From Streptomyces brasiliensis (lineage in GTDB: Bacteria; Actinomycetota; Actinomycetes; Streptomycetales; Streptomycetaceae): DNA of 64,000 bases. Numbering within the stretch: position 1 is the stretch's first letter; the number at the start of each line of letters is the position of its first letter. The notes below the pieces were generated by a model. It was not told where the DNA came from. It was given only the letters and a program-made list of their open reading frames with translations, and did not search any database. Made by a program: the position numbers and the translations under genes. Of this stretch, positions 1-7,556 are shown piece after piece. Location of the stretch: contig NZ_BMQA01000009.1 in NCBI RefSeq assembly GCF_014647875.1, positions 62,001 through 126,000 on the forward strand, in the 5' to 3' direction.

Positions 1-398
1 AGCACCGCAAGCAGCACCACCCGGGACGCAGCGGCGCTGCCAAGGGTGGCACCACGGTTGCGTTCGGCGAGTACGGCATCCAGGCGCTCACTCCGGCGTA
101 TGTGACGAACCGTCAGATCGAGGCCGCTCGTATCGCCATGACGCGTCACATCAAGCGTGGTGGCAAGGTCTGGATCAACATCTACCCGGACCGTCCGCTC
201 ACCAAGAAGCCCGCCGAGACCCGCATGGGTTCCGGTAAGGGTTCTCCGGAGTGGTGGATCGCCAACGTCAAGCCCGGACGCGTCATGTTCGAGCTGTCGT
301 ACCCCAACGAGAAGATCGCCCGTGAGGCGCTGACCCGTGCGGCCCACAAGCTGCCGATGAAGTGCCGGATCGTCAAGCGCGAGGCAGGTGAAGCGTGA
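1..398 (+). CDS. rplP: 50S ribosomal protein L16 (5' end cut off)
   Basis: Large-subunit protein that sits near the peptidyl-transferase and A-site region of 23S rRNA. The open frame runs from base 3, so about 131 residues are visible and only some eight N-terminal residues are missing relative to the usual ~139. Conserved L16 stretches such as FGEYGIQAL and the GKGSPEWWIANV segment are present. The stop codon overlaps the ATG of rpmC (TGATG), which indicates translational coupling inside the S10 operon. Identification is secure; only the start lies outside the window. Confidence 0.97.
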   Translation, partial: HRKQHHPGRSGAAKGGTTVAFGEYGIQALTPAYVTNRQIEAARIAMTRHIKRGGKVWINIYPDRPLTKKPAETRMGSGKGSPEWWIANVKPGRVMFELSYPNEKIAREALTRAAHKLPMKCRIVKREAGEA

Positions 399-622
399 TG
401 TCGGCCGGTACCAAGGCGTCCGAGCTGCGCGAGCTGGGCAACGAGGAGCTTCTGGCGAAGCTCCGCGAGGCCAAGGAAGAGCTGTTCAACCTCCGCTTCC
501 AGGCGGCGACCGGTCAGCTCGAGAACCATGGCCGTCTGAAGGCGGTCCGCAAGGACATCGCGCGGATCTACACCCTGATGCGCGAGCGTGAGCTGGGCAT
601 CGAAACGGTGGAGAACGCCTGA
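398..622 (+). CDS. rpmC: 50S ribosomal protein L29
   Basis: Small helical large-subunit protein (74 aa) near the polypeptide exit tunnel, where it helps form the docking site for trigger factor and SRP. The core ELRELGNEELLAKLREAKEE and the NLRFQAATGQLEN segment are typical of L29. The ATG at 398 overlaps the rplP stop; a GTG one codon upstream (395) is possible but less likely. Its own stop overlaps the rpsQ start in the same TGATG arrangement, so three genes are chained here. Confidence 0.96.
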   Translation: MSAGTKASELRELGNEELLAKLREAKEELFNLRFQAATGQLENHGRLKAVRKDIARIYTLMRERELGIETVENA

Positions 623-900
623 TGAGCGAGAAGAACGTGACTGAGACCGAGCGCAACGCACGGAAGACCCGTGAGGGTCTGGTCGTCAGCGACAAGATGG
701 ACAAGACCGTCGTCGTCGCCGTCGAGGACCGCGTGAAGCACGCCCTGTACGGCAAGGTCATCCGCCGTACGAACAAGCTCAAGGCGCACGACGAGCAGAA
801 CGCTGCCGGTGTCGGCGACCGCGTCCTCCTGATGGAGACCCGGAAGCTGTCCGCCAGCAAGCACTGGCGCGTCGTCGAGATCCTCGAGAAGGCCAAGTAG
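622..900 (+). CDS. rpsQ: 30S ribosomal protein S17
   Basis: Primary 16S rRNA-binding protein of the small subunit (92 aa, OB-fold). The family core TREGLVVSDKMDKTVVVAVE is followed by the VKHALYGKVIRRTNKLKAHD segment. The short charged N-terminal extension of about 15 residues is normal for actinobacteria. The ATG overlaps the rpmC stop. It is the last gene before a 111-base gap containing two hairpins, so transcript processing or regulation may change after it. Confidence 0.96.
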   Translation: MSEKNVTETERNARKTREGLVVSDKMDKTVVVAVEDRVKHALYGKVIRRTNKLKAHDEQNAAGVGDRVLLMETRKLSASKHWRVVEILEKAK

Positions 901-905
901 CAATT

Positions 906-983
906 CCTGCGGGGCAGTTGCCTCGCAGGACAGTTCCGCCAGGCTCGGCAGGGGCTCCCCTCGGACAGAGGCGGCCCCTGCCG
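906..983 (+). promoter_or_regulatory. Two strong hairpins in the rpsQ-rplN intergenic region
   Basis: The first hairpin pairs 906-915 with 920-929 (10 bp with one G-U pair, AGTT loop). The second pairs 946-955 (CGGCAGGGGC) with 974-983 perfectly, and has a further 4-bp CCTC/GAGG stem inside. A good ribosome binding site (AGGAG, 1001-1005) for the GTG of rplN follows. There is no T-run, so these look more like mRNA regulatory or processing structures than simple terminators. The role is unknown. Confidence 0.6.
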
Positions 984-1011
984 GGAACCGGCAGACAAAC
1001 AGGAGATAGAC

Positions 1012-1380
1012 GTGATCCAGCAGGAGTCGCGACTGCGTGTCGCCGACAACACTGGTGCGAAGGAGATCCTTTGCATCCGTGTGCTCGGTGGCTCCGGTCG
1101 CCGCTACGCGGGCATCGGTGACGTCATCGTCGCCACCGTCAAGGACGCGATCCCCGGTGGCAACGTGAAGAAGGGTGACGTCGTCAAGGCGGTCATCGTT
1201 CGCACCGTCAAGGAGCGCCGCCGTCCGGACGGCTCGTACATCCGCTTCGACGAGAACGCCGCCGTCATTCTGAAGAACGACGGCGACCCTCGCGGCACCC
1301 GCATCTTCGGCCCGGTCGGCCGTGAGCTGCGCGAGAAGAAGTTCATGAAGATCATCTCGCTCGCGCCGGAGGTGCTGTAA
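1012..1380 (+). CDS. rplN: 50S ribosomal protein L14
   Basis: Large-subunit protein (122 aa) that binds 23S rRNA and forms part of an intersubunit bridge with 16S rRNA. It starts with GTG, and the protein opens with the canonical MIQQESRLRVADNTGAKE segment. It ends with the usual REKKFMKIISLAPEVL. An AGGAG ribosome binding site lies six bases before the GTG. It is the first gene of the rplN-rplX-rplE-rpsN group after the hairpin-rich gap. Confidence 0.97.
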   Translation: MIQQESRLRVADNTGAKEILCIRVLGGSGRRYAGIGDVIVATVKDAIPGGNVKKGDVVKAVIVRTVKERRRPDGSYIRFDENAAVILKNDGDPRGTRIFGPVGRELREKKFMKIISLAPEVL

Positions 1381-1382
1381 GC

Positions 1383-1706
1383 ATGAAGATCAAGAAGGGC
1401 GACCTGGTCCAGGTCATCACCGGCAAGGACAAGGGCAAGCAGGGCAAGGTCATTGCCGCTTACCCGCGCGAGGAGCGTGTCCTGGTCGAGGGTGTCAACC
1501 GGGTCAAGAAGCACACCAAGGCCGGCCCGACCGCCAGCGGTTCTCAGGCCGGTGGCATCGTGACCACCGAGGCCCCCGTCCACGTGTCCAACGTTCAGCT
1601 GGTCGTGGAGAAGGACGGCAACAAGGTCGTCACGCGTGTCGGTTACCGCTTCGACGACGAAGGCAACAAGATCCGCGTTGCCAAGCGGACGGGTGAGGAC
1701 ATCTGA
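1383..1706 (+). CDS. rplX: 50S ribosomal protein L24
   Basis: Early-assembly large-subunit protein (107 aa) that nucleates 23S rRNA folding near the exit tunnel. The N-terminal KOW motif is clear (KKGDLVQVITGKDKGKQGKV). The length is normal. The start is two bases after the rplN stop, and its TGA overlaps the ATG of rplE. Confidence 0.96.
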   Translation: MKIKKGDLVQVITGKDKGKQGKVIAAYPREERVLVEGVNRVKKHTKAGPTASGSQAGGIVTTEAPVHVSNVQLVVEKDGNKVVTRVGYRFDDEGNKIRVAKRTGEDI

Positions 1707-2263
1707 TGGCTACCACCACGACTCCGCGTCTGAAGCAGAAGTACCGCGAGGAGATCGCGGGCAAGCTGCGTGACGAGTTCAAGTACGAGAACGTCATGCA
1801 GATCCCCGGCCTCGTCAAGATCGTGGTCAACATGGGTGTCGGCGACGCCGCCCGTGACTCGAAGCTCATGGACGGTGCCGTCCGTGACCTGACCACCATC
1901 ACCGGTCAGAAGCCGGCCATCACCAAGGCCCGCAAGTCCATCGCGCAGTTCAAGCTGCGTGAGGGTCAGCCGATCGGTGCCCACGTCACGCTTCGTGGCG
2001 ACCGCATGTGGGAGTTCCTGGACCGCACCCTGTCGCTTGCGCTCCCGCGCATCCGCGACTTCCGCGGCCTGTCCCCCAAGCAGTTCGACGGCCGTGGCAA
2101 CTACACCTTCGGTCTCACGGAGCAGGTCATGTTCCACGAGATCGACCAGGACAAGATCGACCGCGTCCGGGGTATGGACATCACCGTGGTCACCACGGCG
2201 ACCAACGACGCTGAGGGCCGCGCGCTCCTTCGTCACCTCGGCTTCCCGTTCAAGGAGGCGTGA
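1706..2263 (+). CDS. rplE: 50S ribosomal protein L5
   Basis: 5S rRNA-binding protein (185 aa) of the central protuberance that contacts P-site tRNA and S13. The conserved IPGLVKIVVNMGVG segment, the GQKPAITKARKSIAQFK region and GNYTFGLTEQVMFHEID are all present. The start overlaps the rplX stop. The AAGGAGG near its own 3' end serves as ribosome binding site for rpsN. Confidence 0.97.
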   Translation: MATTTTPRLKQKYREEIAGKLRDEFKYENVMQIPGLVKIVVNMGVGDAARDSKLMDGAVRDLTTITGQKPAITKARKSIAQFKLREGQPIGAHVTLRGDRMWEFLDRTLSLALPRIRDFRGLSPKQFDGRGNYTFGLTEQVMFHEIDQDKIDRVRGMDITVVTTATNDAEGRALLRHLGFPFKEA

Positions 2264-2268
2264 GCGAG

Positions 2269-2454
2269 ATGGCGAAGAAGGCTCTTATCGCTAAGGCTGC
2301 TCGCAAGCCCAAGTTCGGTGTGCGCGCGTACACCCGCTGCCAGCGCTGCGGCCGTCCGCACTCCGTGTACCGCAAGTTCGGCCTGTGCCGCGTGTGCCTT
2401 CGTGAGATGGCTCACCGTGGCGAGCTGCCGGGCGTGACCAAGAGCTCCTGGTAA
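2269..2454 (+). CDS. rpsN: 30S ribosomal protein S14, zinc-binding (type Z)
   Basis: Small-subunit head protein (61 aa), often called rpsZ in this form. Two CxxC pairs (CQRC and CRVC) mark the short zinc-binding type, in contrast to the longer zinc-free S14. I choose the ATG at 2269, preceded by AAGGAGG at 2252-2257. A GTG at 2260, overlapping the rplE stop, would add only three residues. A long gap with a hairpin follows before rpsH. Confidence 0.95.
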   Translation: MAKKALIAKAARKPKFGVRAYTRCQRCGRPHSVYRKFGLCRVCLREMAHRGELPGVTKSSW

Positions 2455-2499
2455 TCCCCGAATCAGGGATTGCTGGGTCTCTCGGTAAGCAACCCGGGT

Positions 2500-2552
2500 C
2501 GGCAGGGGCCCCTCCATCCATGCCTTAGGCTAGGAGGGTTGGGCCTCTGCCG
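2500..2552 (+). promoter_or_regulatory. Long hairpin in the rpsN-rpsH intergenic region
   Basis: Bases 2500-2511 pair with 2541-2552 over 12 bp (one G-U pair), and CCTCC at 2511-2515 can pair alternatively with GGAGG at 2533-2537. The arm starts with CGGCAGGGGC, the same ten bases used in the hairpin upstream of rplN (946-955). The surrounding 216-base gap is unusually long for the spc operon. It may be a ribosomal-protein binding site or an RNA processing site; that is inference. Confidence 0.55.
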
Positions 2553-2670
2553 CCCTGGATCGACTTACTACGCCGTAGGTCCCCGCACCGCACCCGTCCC
2601 GTCTGCAGAAGTACGGGGAGAGGGATGGCGCATATAGGAAACCCCGGCGAGAAAGGCCACAGGCCAATTC

Positions 2671-3069
2671 ATGACCATGACTGATCCGATCGCAGACATG
2701 TTGACGCGTCTGCGGAACGCGAACTCGGCGTACCACGACTCCGTGGCGATGCCGCACTCGAAGATCAAGTCCCACATCGCGGAGATCCTCCAGCAGGAGG
2801 GCTTCATCACGGGCTGGAAGGTCGAGGACGCCGAGGTCGGCAAGAACCTCGTCCTCGAGCTGAAGTTCGGCCCGAACCGTGAGCGCTCCATCGCGGGCAT
2901 CAAGCGGATCTCCAAGCCCGGTCTCCGGGTGTACGCGAAGTCCACCAACCTGCCGAAGGTGCTCGGCGGCCTCGGCGTGGCGATCATCTCCACGTCCCAC
3001 GGGCTCCTCACCGACAAGCAGGCCGGCAAGAAGGGCGTGGGTGGGGAAGTCCTCGCCTACGTCTGGTAG
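2671..3069 (+). CDS. rpsH: 30S ribosomal protein S8
   Basis: 16S rRNA-binding protein (132 aa) essential for assembly of the small-subunit central domain; in E. coli it also represses the spc operon by binding its mRNA. The N-terminal TDPIADMLTRLRNAN and the C-terminal ISTSHGLLTDKQA and GGEVLAYVW segments identify it. I use the ATG at 2671; the ATG at 2677 is an alternative. It follows the hairpin at 2500-2552, which is of interest given the regulatory role of S8 elsewhere. Confidence 0.96.
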   Translation: MTMTDPIADMLTRLRNANSAYHDSVAMPHSKIKSHIAEILQQEGFITGWKVEDAEVGKNLVLELKFGPNRERSIAGIKRISKPGLRVYAKSTNLPKVLGGLGVAIISTSHGLLTDKQAGKKGVGGEVLAYVW

Positions 3070-3093
3070 CGGAAGGGAACGGAGGAAACAGCT

Positions 3094-3633
3094 ATGTCGC
3101 GCATCGGCAAGCTCCCCATCGCGGTTCCCGCCGGCGTGGACGTCACCATCGACGGCCGTACGGTCGCGGTCAAGGGCCCCAAGGGTTCGCTGACCCACAC
3201 CGTCGCGGCGCCGATCGAGGTCGCCAAGGGCGAGGACGGCACCCTGCTCGTGACCCGCCCGAACGACGAGCGTCAGAACAAGGCCCTGCACGGCCTGTCC
3301 CGCACGCTGGTGGCGAACATGATCACCGGCGTGACCCAGGGTTACGTGAAGAAGCTCGAGATCAGCGGTGTCGGTTACCGCGTGACCGCCAAGGGCTCGA
3401 ACCTCGAGTTCGCGCTCGGCTACAGCCACCCGATCACCGTCGAGGCGCCCGAGGGCATCACCTTCAAGGTGGAGGCCCCGACCCGTTTCTCGGTCGAGGG
3501 CATCGACAAGCAGAAGGTCGGCGAGGTTGCGGCCAACATCCGCAAGCTGCGCAAGCCCGACCCGTACAAGGCCAAGGGCGTCAAGTACGAGGGCGAAGTC
3601 ATCCGCCGCAAGGTCGGAAAGGCGGGTAAGTAG
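3094..3633 (+). CDS. rplF: 50S ribosomal protein L6
   Basis: Large-subunit protein (179 aa) near the base of the L7/L12 stalk, made of two similar alpha/beta domains. The N-terminal MSRIGKLPIAVPAGV and the C-terminal signature around PDPYKAKGVKYEGE are clear. The GGAGG ribosome binding site lies just upstream. It is followed after three bases by rplR. Confidence 0.97.
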   Translation: MSRIGKLPIAVPAGVDVTIDGRTVAVKGPKGSLTHTVAAPIEVAKGEDGTLLVTRPNDERQNKALHGLSRTLVANMITGVTQGYVKKLEISGVGYRVTAKGSNLEFALGYSHPITVEAPEGITFKVEAPTRFSVEGIDKQKVGEVAANIRKLRKPDPYKAKGVKYEGEVIRRKVGKAGK

Positions 3634-3636
3634 GCC

Positions 3637-4020
3637 ATGGCATACGGACAGAAGATCCTCAAGGGCGACGCCTACAAGCGCGCCGCGATCAAGCGCCGGC
3701 ACATCCGGATCCGCAAGCGGATCGCGGGTACGGCCGAGCGTCCCCGCCTGGTGGTGACCCGCTCGAACCGTCACATCGTGGCTCAGGTGATCGACGACCT
3801 CAAGGGTCACACCCTTGCGTCGGCGTCCACCCTGGACACCTCGATCCGCGGTGGCGAGGGCGACAAGTCCGCGCAGGCCAAGCAGGTCGGCGCCCTGGTC
3901 GCCGAGCGCGCCAAGGCCGCGGGCGTCGAGGCTGTCGTATTCGACCGTGGTGGCAACCAGTACGCCGGGCGCATCGCCGCCCTGGCGGACGCCGCCCGCG
4001 AGGCCGGGCTCAGGTTCTGA
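3637..4020 (+). CDS. rplR: 50S ribosomal protein L18
   Basis: 5S rRNA-binding protein (127 aa) of the central protuberance, acting with L5. Recognised by RPRLVVTRSNRHIVAQVID and the C-terminal GNQYAGRIAALADAAREAGL segment. The basic N-terminus (about residues 8-30, rich in K and R) is typical. It lies between rplF and rpsE with short gaps. Confidence 0.96.
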   Translation: MAYGQKILKGDAYKRAAIKRRHIRIRKRIAGTAERPRLVVTRSNRHIVAQVIDDLKGHTLASASTLDTSIRGGEGDKSAQAKQVGALVAERAKAAGVEAVVFDRGGNQYAGRIAALADAAREAGLRF

Positions 4021-4057
4021 GCCGCCGTAGCTAGCGGAAAAGAGAGAGGTAAATCCA

Positions 4058-4663
4058 ATGGCTGGACCCCAGCGCCGCGGTGGCGGTGCCGGTGGCGGCG
4101 AGCGGCGGGACCGGAAGGGCCGTGACGGCGGCGCTGCTGCCGCCGAGAAGACCGCGTACGTCGAGCGCGTCGTCGCGATCAACCGCGTCGCCAAGGTTGT
4201 GAAGGGTGGTCGTCGCTTCAGCTTCACCGCGCTGGTCGTGGTGGGCGACGGTGACGGCACCGTGGGTGTCGGATACGGCAAGGCCAAGGAGGTGCCGGCC
4301 GCCATCGCCAAGGGCGTTGAGGAGGCCAAGAAGCACTTCTTCAAGGTCCCCCGGATCCAGGGCACCATCCCTCACCCCATCCAGGGTGAGAAGGCCGCCG
4401 GCGTCGTGCTGCTCAAGCCCGCGTCCCCCGGTACCGGTGTTATCGCCGGTGGTCCGGTGCGCGCTGTGCTCGAGTGCGCCGGTATCCACGACATCCTGTC
4501 GAAGTCGCTCGGCTCCGACAACGCGATCAACATCGTGCACGCGACCGTGGAGGCCCTGAAGGGTCTGCAGCGCCCCGAGGAGGTCGCGGCCCGCCGCGGT
4601 CTGCCGCTCGAGGACGTCGCCCCCGCGGCTCTGCTGCGTGCGCGTGCCGGGGCTGGTGCGTAA
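4058..4663 (+). CDS. rpsE: 30S ribosomal protein S5
   Basis: Small-subunit protein (201 aa) at the mRNA entry channel that contributes to decoding accuracy; spectinomycin-resistance substitutions map to its N-terminal loop in other bacteria. An actinobacterial Gly/Arg-rich N-terminal extension (about residues 1-25) precedes the dsRNA-binding-like domain (RVVAINRVAKVVKGGRRFSF) and the GTGVIAGGPVRAVLECAGI segment. The TAA stop shares its last base with the ATG of rpmD. Confidence 0.96.
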   Translation: MAGPQRRGGGAGGGERRDRKGRDGGAAAAEKTAYVERVVAINRVAKVVKGGRRFSFTALVVVGDGDGTVGVGYGKAKEVPAAIAKGVEEAKKHFFKVPRIQGTIPHPIQGEKAAGVVLLKPASPGTGVIAGGPVRAVLECAGIHDILSKSLGSDNAINIVHATVEALKGLQRPEEVAARRGLPLEDVAPAALLRARAGAGA

Positions 4664-4845
4664 TGGCGCAGCTCAAGATCACGCAGACGAAGTCGTACAT
4701 CGGCAGCAAGCAGAACCACCGTGACACCCTGCGGTCGCTTGGTCTCAAGGGGATCAACACCGTGGTCGTCAAGGAGGACCGCCCCGAGTTCCGCGGCATG
4801 GTGCACACCGTCCGCCACCTCGTGACGGTCGAGGAGGTCGACTGA
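4663..4845 (+). CDS. rpmD: 50S ribosomal protein L30
   Basis: Small large-subunit protein (60 aa). Recognised by KITQTKSYIGSKQNHRDTL and the SLGLKGINTVVVKED segment. The ATG overlaps the rpsE stop (TAATG). The frame remains open far upstream inside rpsE, but the coupled ATG at 4663 gives the family length. rplO follows after two bases. Confidence 0.95.
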   Translation: MAQLKITQTKSYIGSKQNHRDTLRSLGLKGINTVVVKEDRPEFRGMVHTVRHLVTVEEVD

Positions 4846-4847
4846 TC

Positions 4848-5303
4848 ATGGCGGAGCAGAACCCGCTGAAGATCCACAACCTCCGTCCCGCCCCGGGCGC
4901 CAAGACCGCCAAGACCCGTGTCGGTCGTGGTGAGGCGTCGAAGGGTAAGACGGCCGGTCGTGGTACCAAGGGCACCAAGGCCCGTTACCAGGTTCCGGAG
5001 CGCTTCGAGGGTGGCCAGATGCCGCTCCACATGCGCCTCCCGAAGCTGAAGGGCTTCAAGAACCCGTTCAAGACCGAGTACCAGGTCGTGAACCTCGACA
5101 AGCTGGCCGCGCTCTACCCCGAGGGTGGCGAGGTCACGGTCGAGGGGCTGGTGGCCAAGGGTGCCGTTCGCAAGAACAGCCTCGTCAAGGTCCTCGGCCA
5201 GGGTGAGCTCTCCGTGGCGGTGCAGGTGACGGTCGACGCCGTCTCCGGCTCCGCCAAGGAAAAGATCACCGCAGCCGGCGGCACCGTCACCGAGCTCATC
5301 TGA
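4848..5303 (+). CDS. rplO: 50S ribosomal protein L15
   Basis: Late-assembly large-subunit protein (151 aa). The glycine-rich basic N-terminal arm with RGTKGTKAR and the MRLPKLKGFKNPFKTEYQVV segment are diagnostic. It is the last ribosomal gene of the spc operon here and is followed by a 15-bp perfect hairpin before secY. Confidence 0.96.
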   Translation: MAEQNPLKIHNLRPAPGAKTAKTRVGRGEASKGKTAGRGTKGTKARYQVPERFEGGQMPLHMRLPKLKGFKNPFKTEYQVVNLDKLAALYPEGGEVTVEGLVAKGAVRKNSLVKVLGQGELSVAVQVTVDAVSGSAKEKITAAGGTVTELI

Positions 5304-5326
5304 GTTCCGTGGCGTAGACGATCCCG

Positions 5327-5359
5327 ACCGGGGATACCTCACAATGAGGTATCCCCGGT
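5327..5359 (+). terminator. Perfect 15-bp hairpin between rplO and secY
   Basis: ACCGGGGATACCTCA (5327-5341) pairs perfectly with 5345-5359 around a CAA loop. No clear T-run follows, which is common for streptomycete terminators. It may end or attenuate the spc transcript so that secY-adk-map is expressed separately. About 100 bases remain after it for a secY promoter, and a TTGACG element lies at about 5448; the promoter is not certain. Confidence 0.65.
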
Positions 5360-5479
5360 TGGTCGTTCCGGGGGAGGCATGGTCGCCGGTAAGGTGGCCT
5401 CCACTGTTCCTTTTCTGTATCCGTCGAACCTCAAGACCGTCACCCTTGACGCAGTTGCGTGGGGGTCGCAGGAGGCACC

Positions 5480-6793
5480 GTGCTCACCGCGTTCGCCCGG
5501 GCGTTCAGGACGCCCGACCTGCGCAAGAAGCTGCTCTTCACGCTGGGCATCATCGTGGTGTACCGGGTCGGTACGCACATTCCGATCCCGGGCGTCAACT
5601 ACAAGGCCGTCCAGCAGTGCGTGAACGAGGCGTCGGGGAACCAGGGCCTCTTCGGTCTCGTCAACATGTTCAGTGGTGGCGCACTGCTGCAGATCACGGT
5701 GTTCGCGCTCGGCATCCTGCCGTACATCACTGCGAGCATCATTCTTCAGCTGCTGACCGTCGTCATCCCGCGTCTGGAAGCCCTCAAGAAGGAGGGCCAG
5801 GCCGGTACGGCGAAGATCACGCAGTACACCCGCTACCTGACCCTGGCCCTGGCCATCCTGCAGGGCACCGGCCTCGTGGCCACGGCTCGCAGCGGCGCGC
5901 TCTTCTCCGGCTGCACGGTCGCTTCGAGCATCGTTCCGGACCAGGCCATCTTCACCACCATCACCATGGTCGTCACCATGACCGCCGGTACCACCGTCGT
6001 CATGTGGCTCGGTGAGCTGATCACCGACCGCGGTATCGGCAACGGCATGTCCATCCTGATGTTCATCTCGATCGCCGCGAGCTTCCCGTCCGCGCTGTGG
6101 GCCATCAAGAAGCAGGGCACCCTCGCCGGCGGCTGGATCGAGTTCGGCACCGTCCTGGTCGTCGGTCTGGTCATGGTCGCGCTGGTCGTCTTCGTCGAGC
6201 AGGCCCAGCGCCGTATCCCCGTGCAGTACGCGAAGCGCATGATCGGCCGTCGTTCCTACGGCGGTACGTCGACGTACATCCCGCTGAAGGTGAACCAGGC
6301 GGGTGTGATCCCCGTCATCTTCGCCTCGTCGCTGCTCTACATCCCGGCACTGATCGCCCAGTTCTCCGGAGGCAACTCGGGCTGGAAGGCCTGGGTCCAG
6401 CAGAACCTCACCAAGGGTGACCACCCGATCTACATCACCGCGTACTTCCTGCTCATTGTTTTCTTCGCGTTCTTCTATGTGGCGATCTCCTTCAACCCCG
6501 AGGAAGTCGCCGACAACATGAAGAAGTATGGTGGCTTCATCCCGGGCATCCGGGCTGGCCGACCGACCGCTGAGTACCTGTCGTACGTACTCAACCGGAT
6601 CACCTGGCCGGGTTCGCTGTATCTGGGCCTGATCGCTCTCGTACCGACATTGGCGTTGGTTGGCTTCGGGGCAAGCCAGAACTTCCCGTTCGGTGGCACC
6701 AGCATCCTGATCATCGTGGGTGTGGGTCTCGAGACGGTGAAGCAGATCGAGAGCCAGCTCCAGCAGCGCAATTACGAAGGGTTCCTCCGCTGA
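5480..6793 (+). CDS. secY: Protein translocase subunit SecY
   Basis: Channel-forming subunit of the SecYEG translocon in the cytoplasmic membrane (437 aa, ten expected membrane helices). Recognised by the N-terminal AFRTPDLRKKLLFTLGIIVV, the GALLQITVFALGILPYITAS segment and the cytoplasmic-loop region around YAKRMIGRRSYGG. I choose the GTG at 5480 because AGGAGG stands at 5470-5475 and the length matches streptomycete SecY; a GTG at 5459 would add seven residues. Its stop overlaps the ATG of adk. Confidence 0.97.
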   Translation: MLTAFARAFRTPDLRKKLLFTLGIIVVYRVGTHIPIPGVNYKAVQQCVNEASGNQGLFGLVNMFSGGALLQITVFALGILPYITASIILQLLTVVIPRLEALKKEGQAGTAKITQYTRYLTLALAILQGTGLVATARSGALFSGCTVASSIVPDQAIFTTITMVVTMTAGTTVVMWLGELITDRGIGNGMSILMFISIAASFPSALWAIKKQGTLAGGWIEFGTVLVVGLVMVALVVFVEQAQRRIPVQYAKRMIGRRSYGGTSTYIPLKVNQAGVIPVIFASSLLYIPALIAQFSGGNSGWKAWVQQNLTKGDHPIYITAYFLLIVFFAFFYVAISFNPEEVADNMKKYGGFIPGIRAGRPTAEYLSYVLNRITWPGSLYLGLIALVPTLALVGFGASQNFPFGGTSILIIVGVGLETVKQIESQLQQRNYEGFLR

Positions 6794-7458
6794 TGCGAAT
6801 CGTCCTCGTCGGGCCGCCAGGTGCCGGTAAGGGAACGCAGGCCGTGCGCCTAGCCGAGACGCTGCACATCCCGCACATCTCCACGGGCGACCTGTTCCGC
6901 GCAAACATCAGCCAGCAGACGGAGCTCGGGAAGCTCGCGAAGTCCTACATGGACGCCGGCAACCTCGTCCCCGACGAGGTCACCATCGCGATGGCCAAGG
7001 ACCGCATGGAGCAGCCGGACGCCGAGAACGGCTTCCTGCTGGACGGCTTCCCGCGCAACGTCTCGCAGGCCGAGGCCCTGGATGAACTGCTCGAGACCGA
7101 GGGCATCAAGCTCGACGCCGTGCTGGACCTCGAAGTCCCCGAGGACGAGGTGGTCAAGCGCATCGCCGGCCGCCGTATCTGCCGCAAGGACTCCAGCCAC
7201 GTCTTCCACGTGACGTACAGCCCGCCGAAGAAGGAAGGCGTCTGTGACGTCTGCGGCGGCGAGCTGTACCAGCGTGACGACGACTCCGAGGACACCGTCC
7301 GCAAGCGGCTCGAGGTCTACCACACGCAGACCGAGCCGATCATCGACTACTACAAGGCGCAGGGCCTGGTCGTCACGATCTCCTCCCTGGGTCCGGTGGA
7401 CGAGATCACGCGGCGGGCGCTGGAAGCTCTGAAGCGCGACGAGGATACCGAGAAGTAG
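6793..7458 (+). CDS. adk: Adenylate kinase
   Basis: Catalyses ATP + AMP to 2 ADP in the cytoplasm. The P-loop GPPGAGKGTQ is at residues 7-16, and the NMP-binding STGDLFR and LDGFPRN motifs follow. The LID domain has CDVCGG, but the first half of the usual four-ligand zinc site is altered (one Cys followed by Ser and His residues). The length, 221 aa, is normal for the long LID form. It is translationally coupled to secY and precedes map, the usual actinobacterial order. Confidence 0.96.
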   Translation: MRIVLVGPPGAGKGTQAVRLAETLHIPHISTGDLFRANISQQTELGKLAKSYMDAGNLVPDEVTIAMAKDRMEQPDAENGFLLDGFPRNVSQAEALDELLETEGIKLDAVLDLEVPEDEVVKRIAGRRICRKDSSHVFHVTYSPPKKEGVCDVCGGELYQRDDDSEDTVRKRLEVYHTQTEPIIDYYKAQGLVVTISSLGPVDEITRRALEALKRDEDTEK

Positions 7459-7556
7459 TTCTCGGGCCGTTCCGGCCGCGGTGCCCTCGTGGGGCGCCGC
7501 GGCCGTACTGTTGTGTAAGTCCGACCGACGTGAGTGACGGAGAGCGCAGGCCCCCC

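Noticed and set aside
2530..4368. Long - strand frame opposite rpsH-rplF-rplR
   Set aside because: Shadow of ribosomal protein genes; no recognisable domain.
7530..7556. Upstream GTG start for map
   Set aside because: It adds nine residues not typical of the family; the ATG at 7557 gives the normal 278-aa protein.
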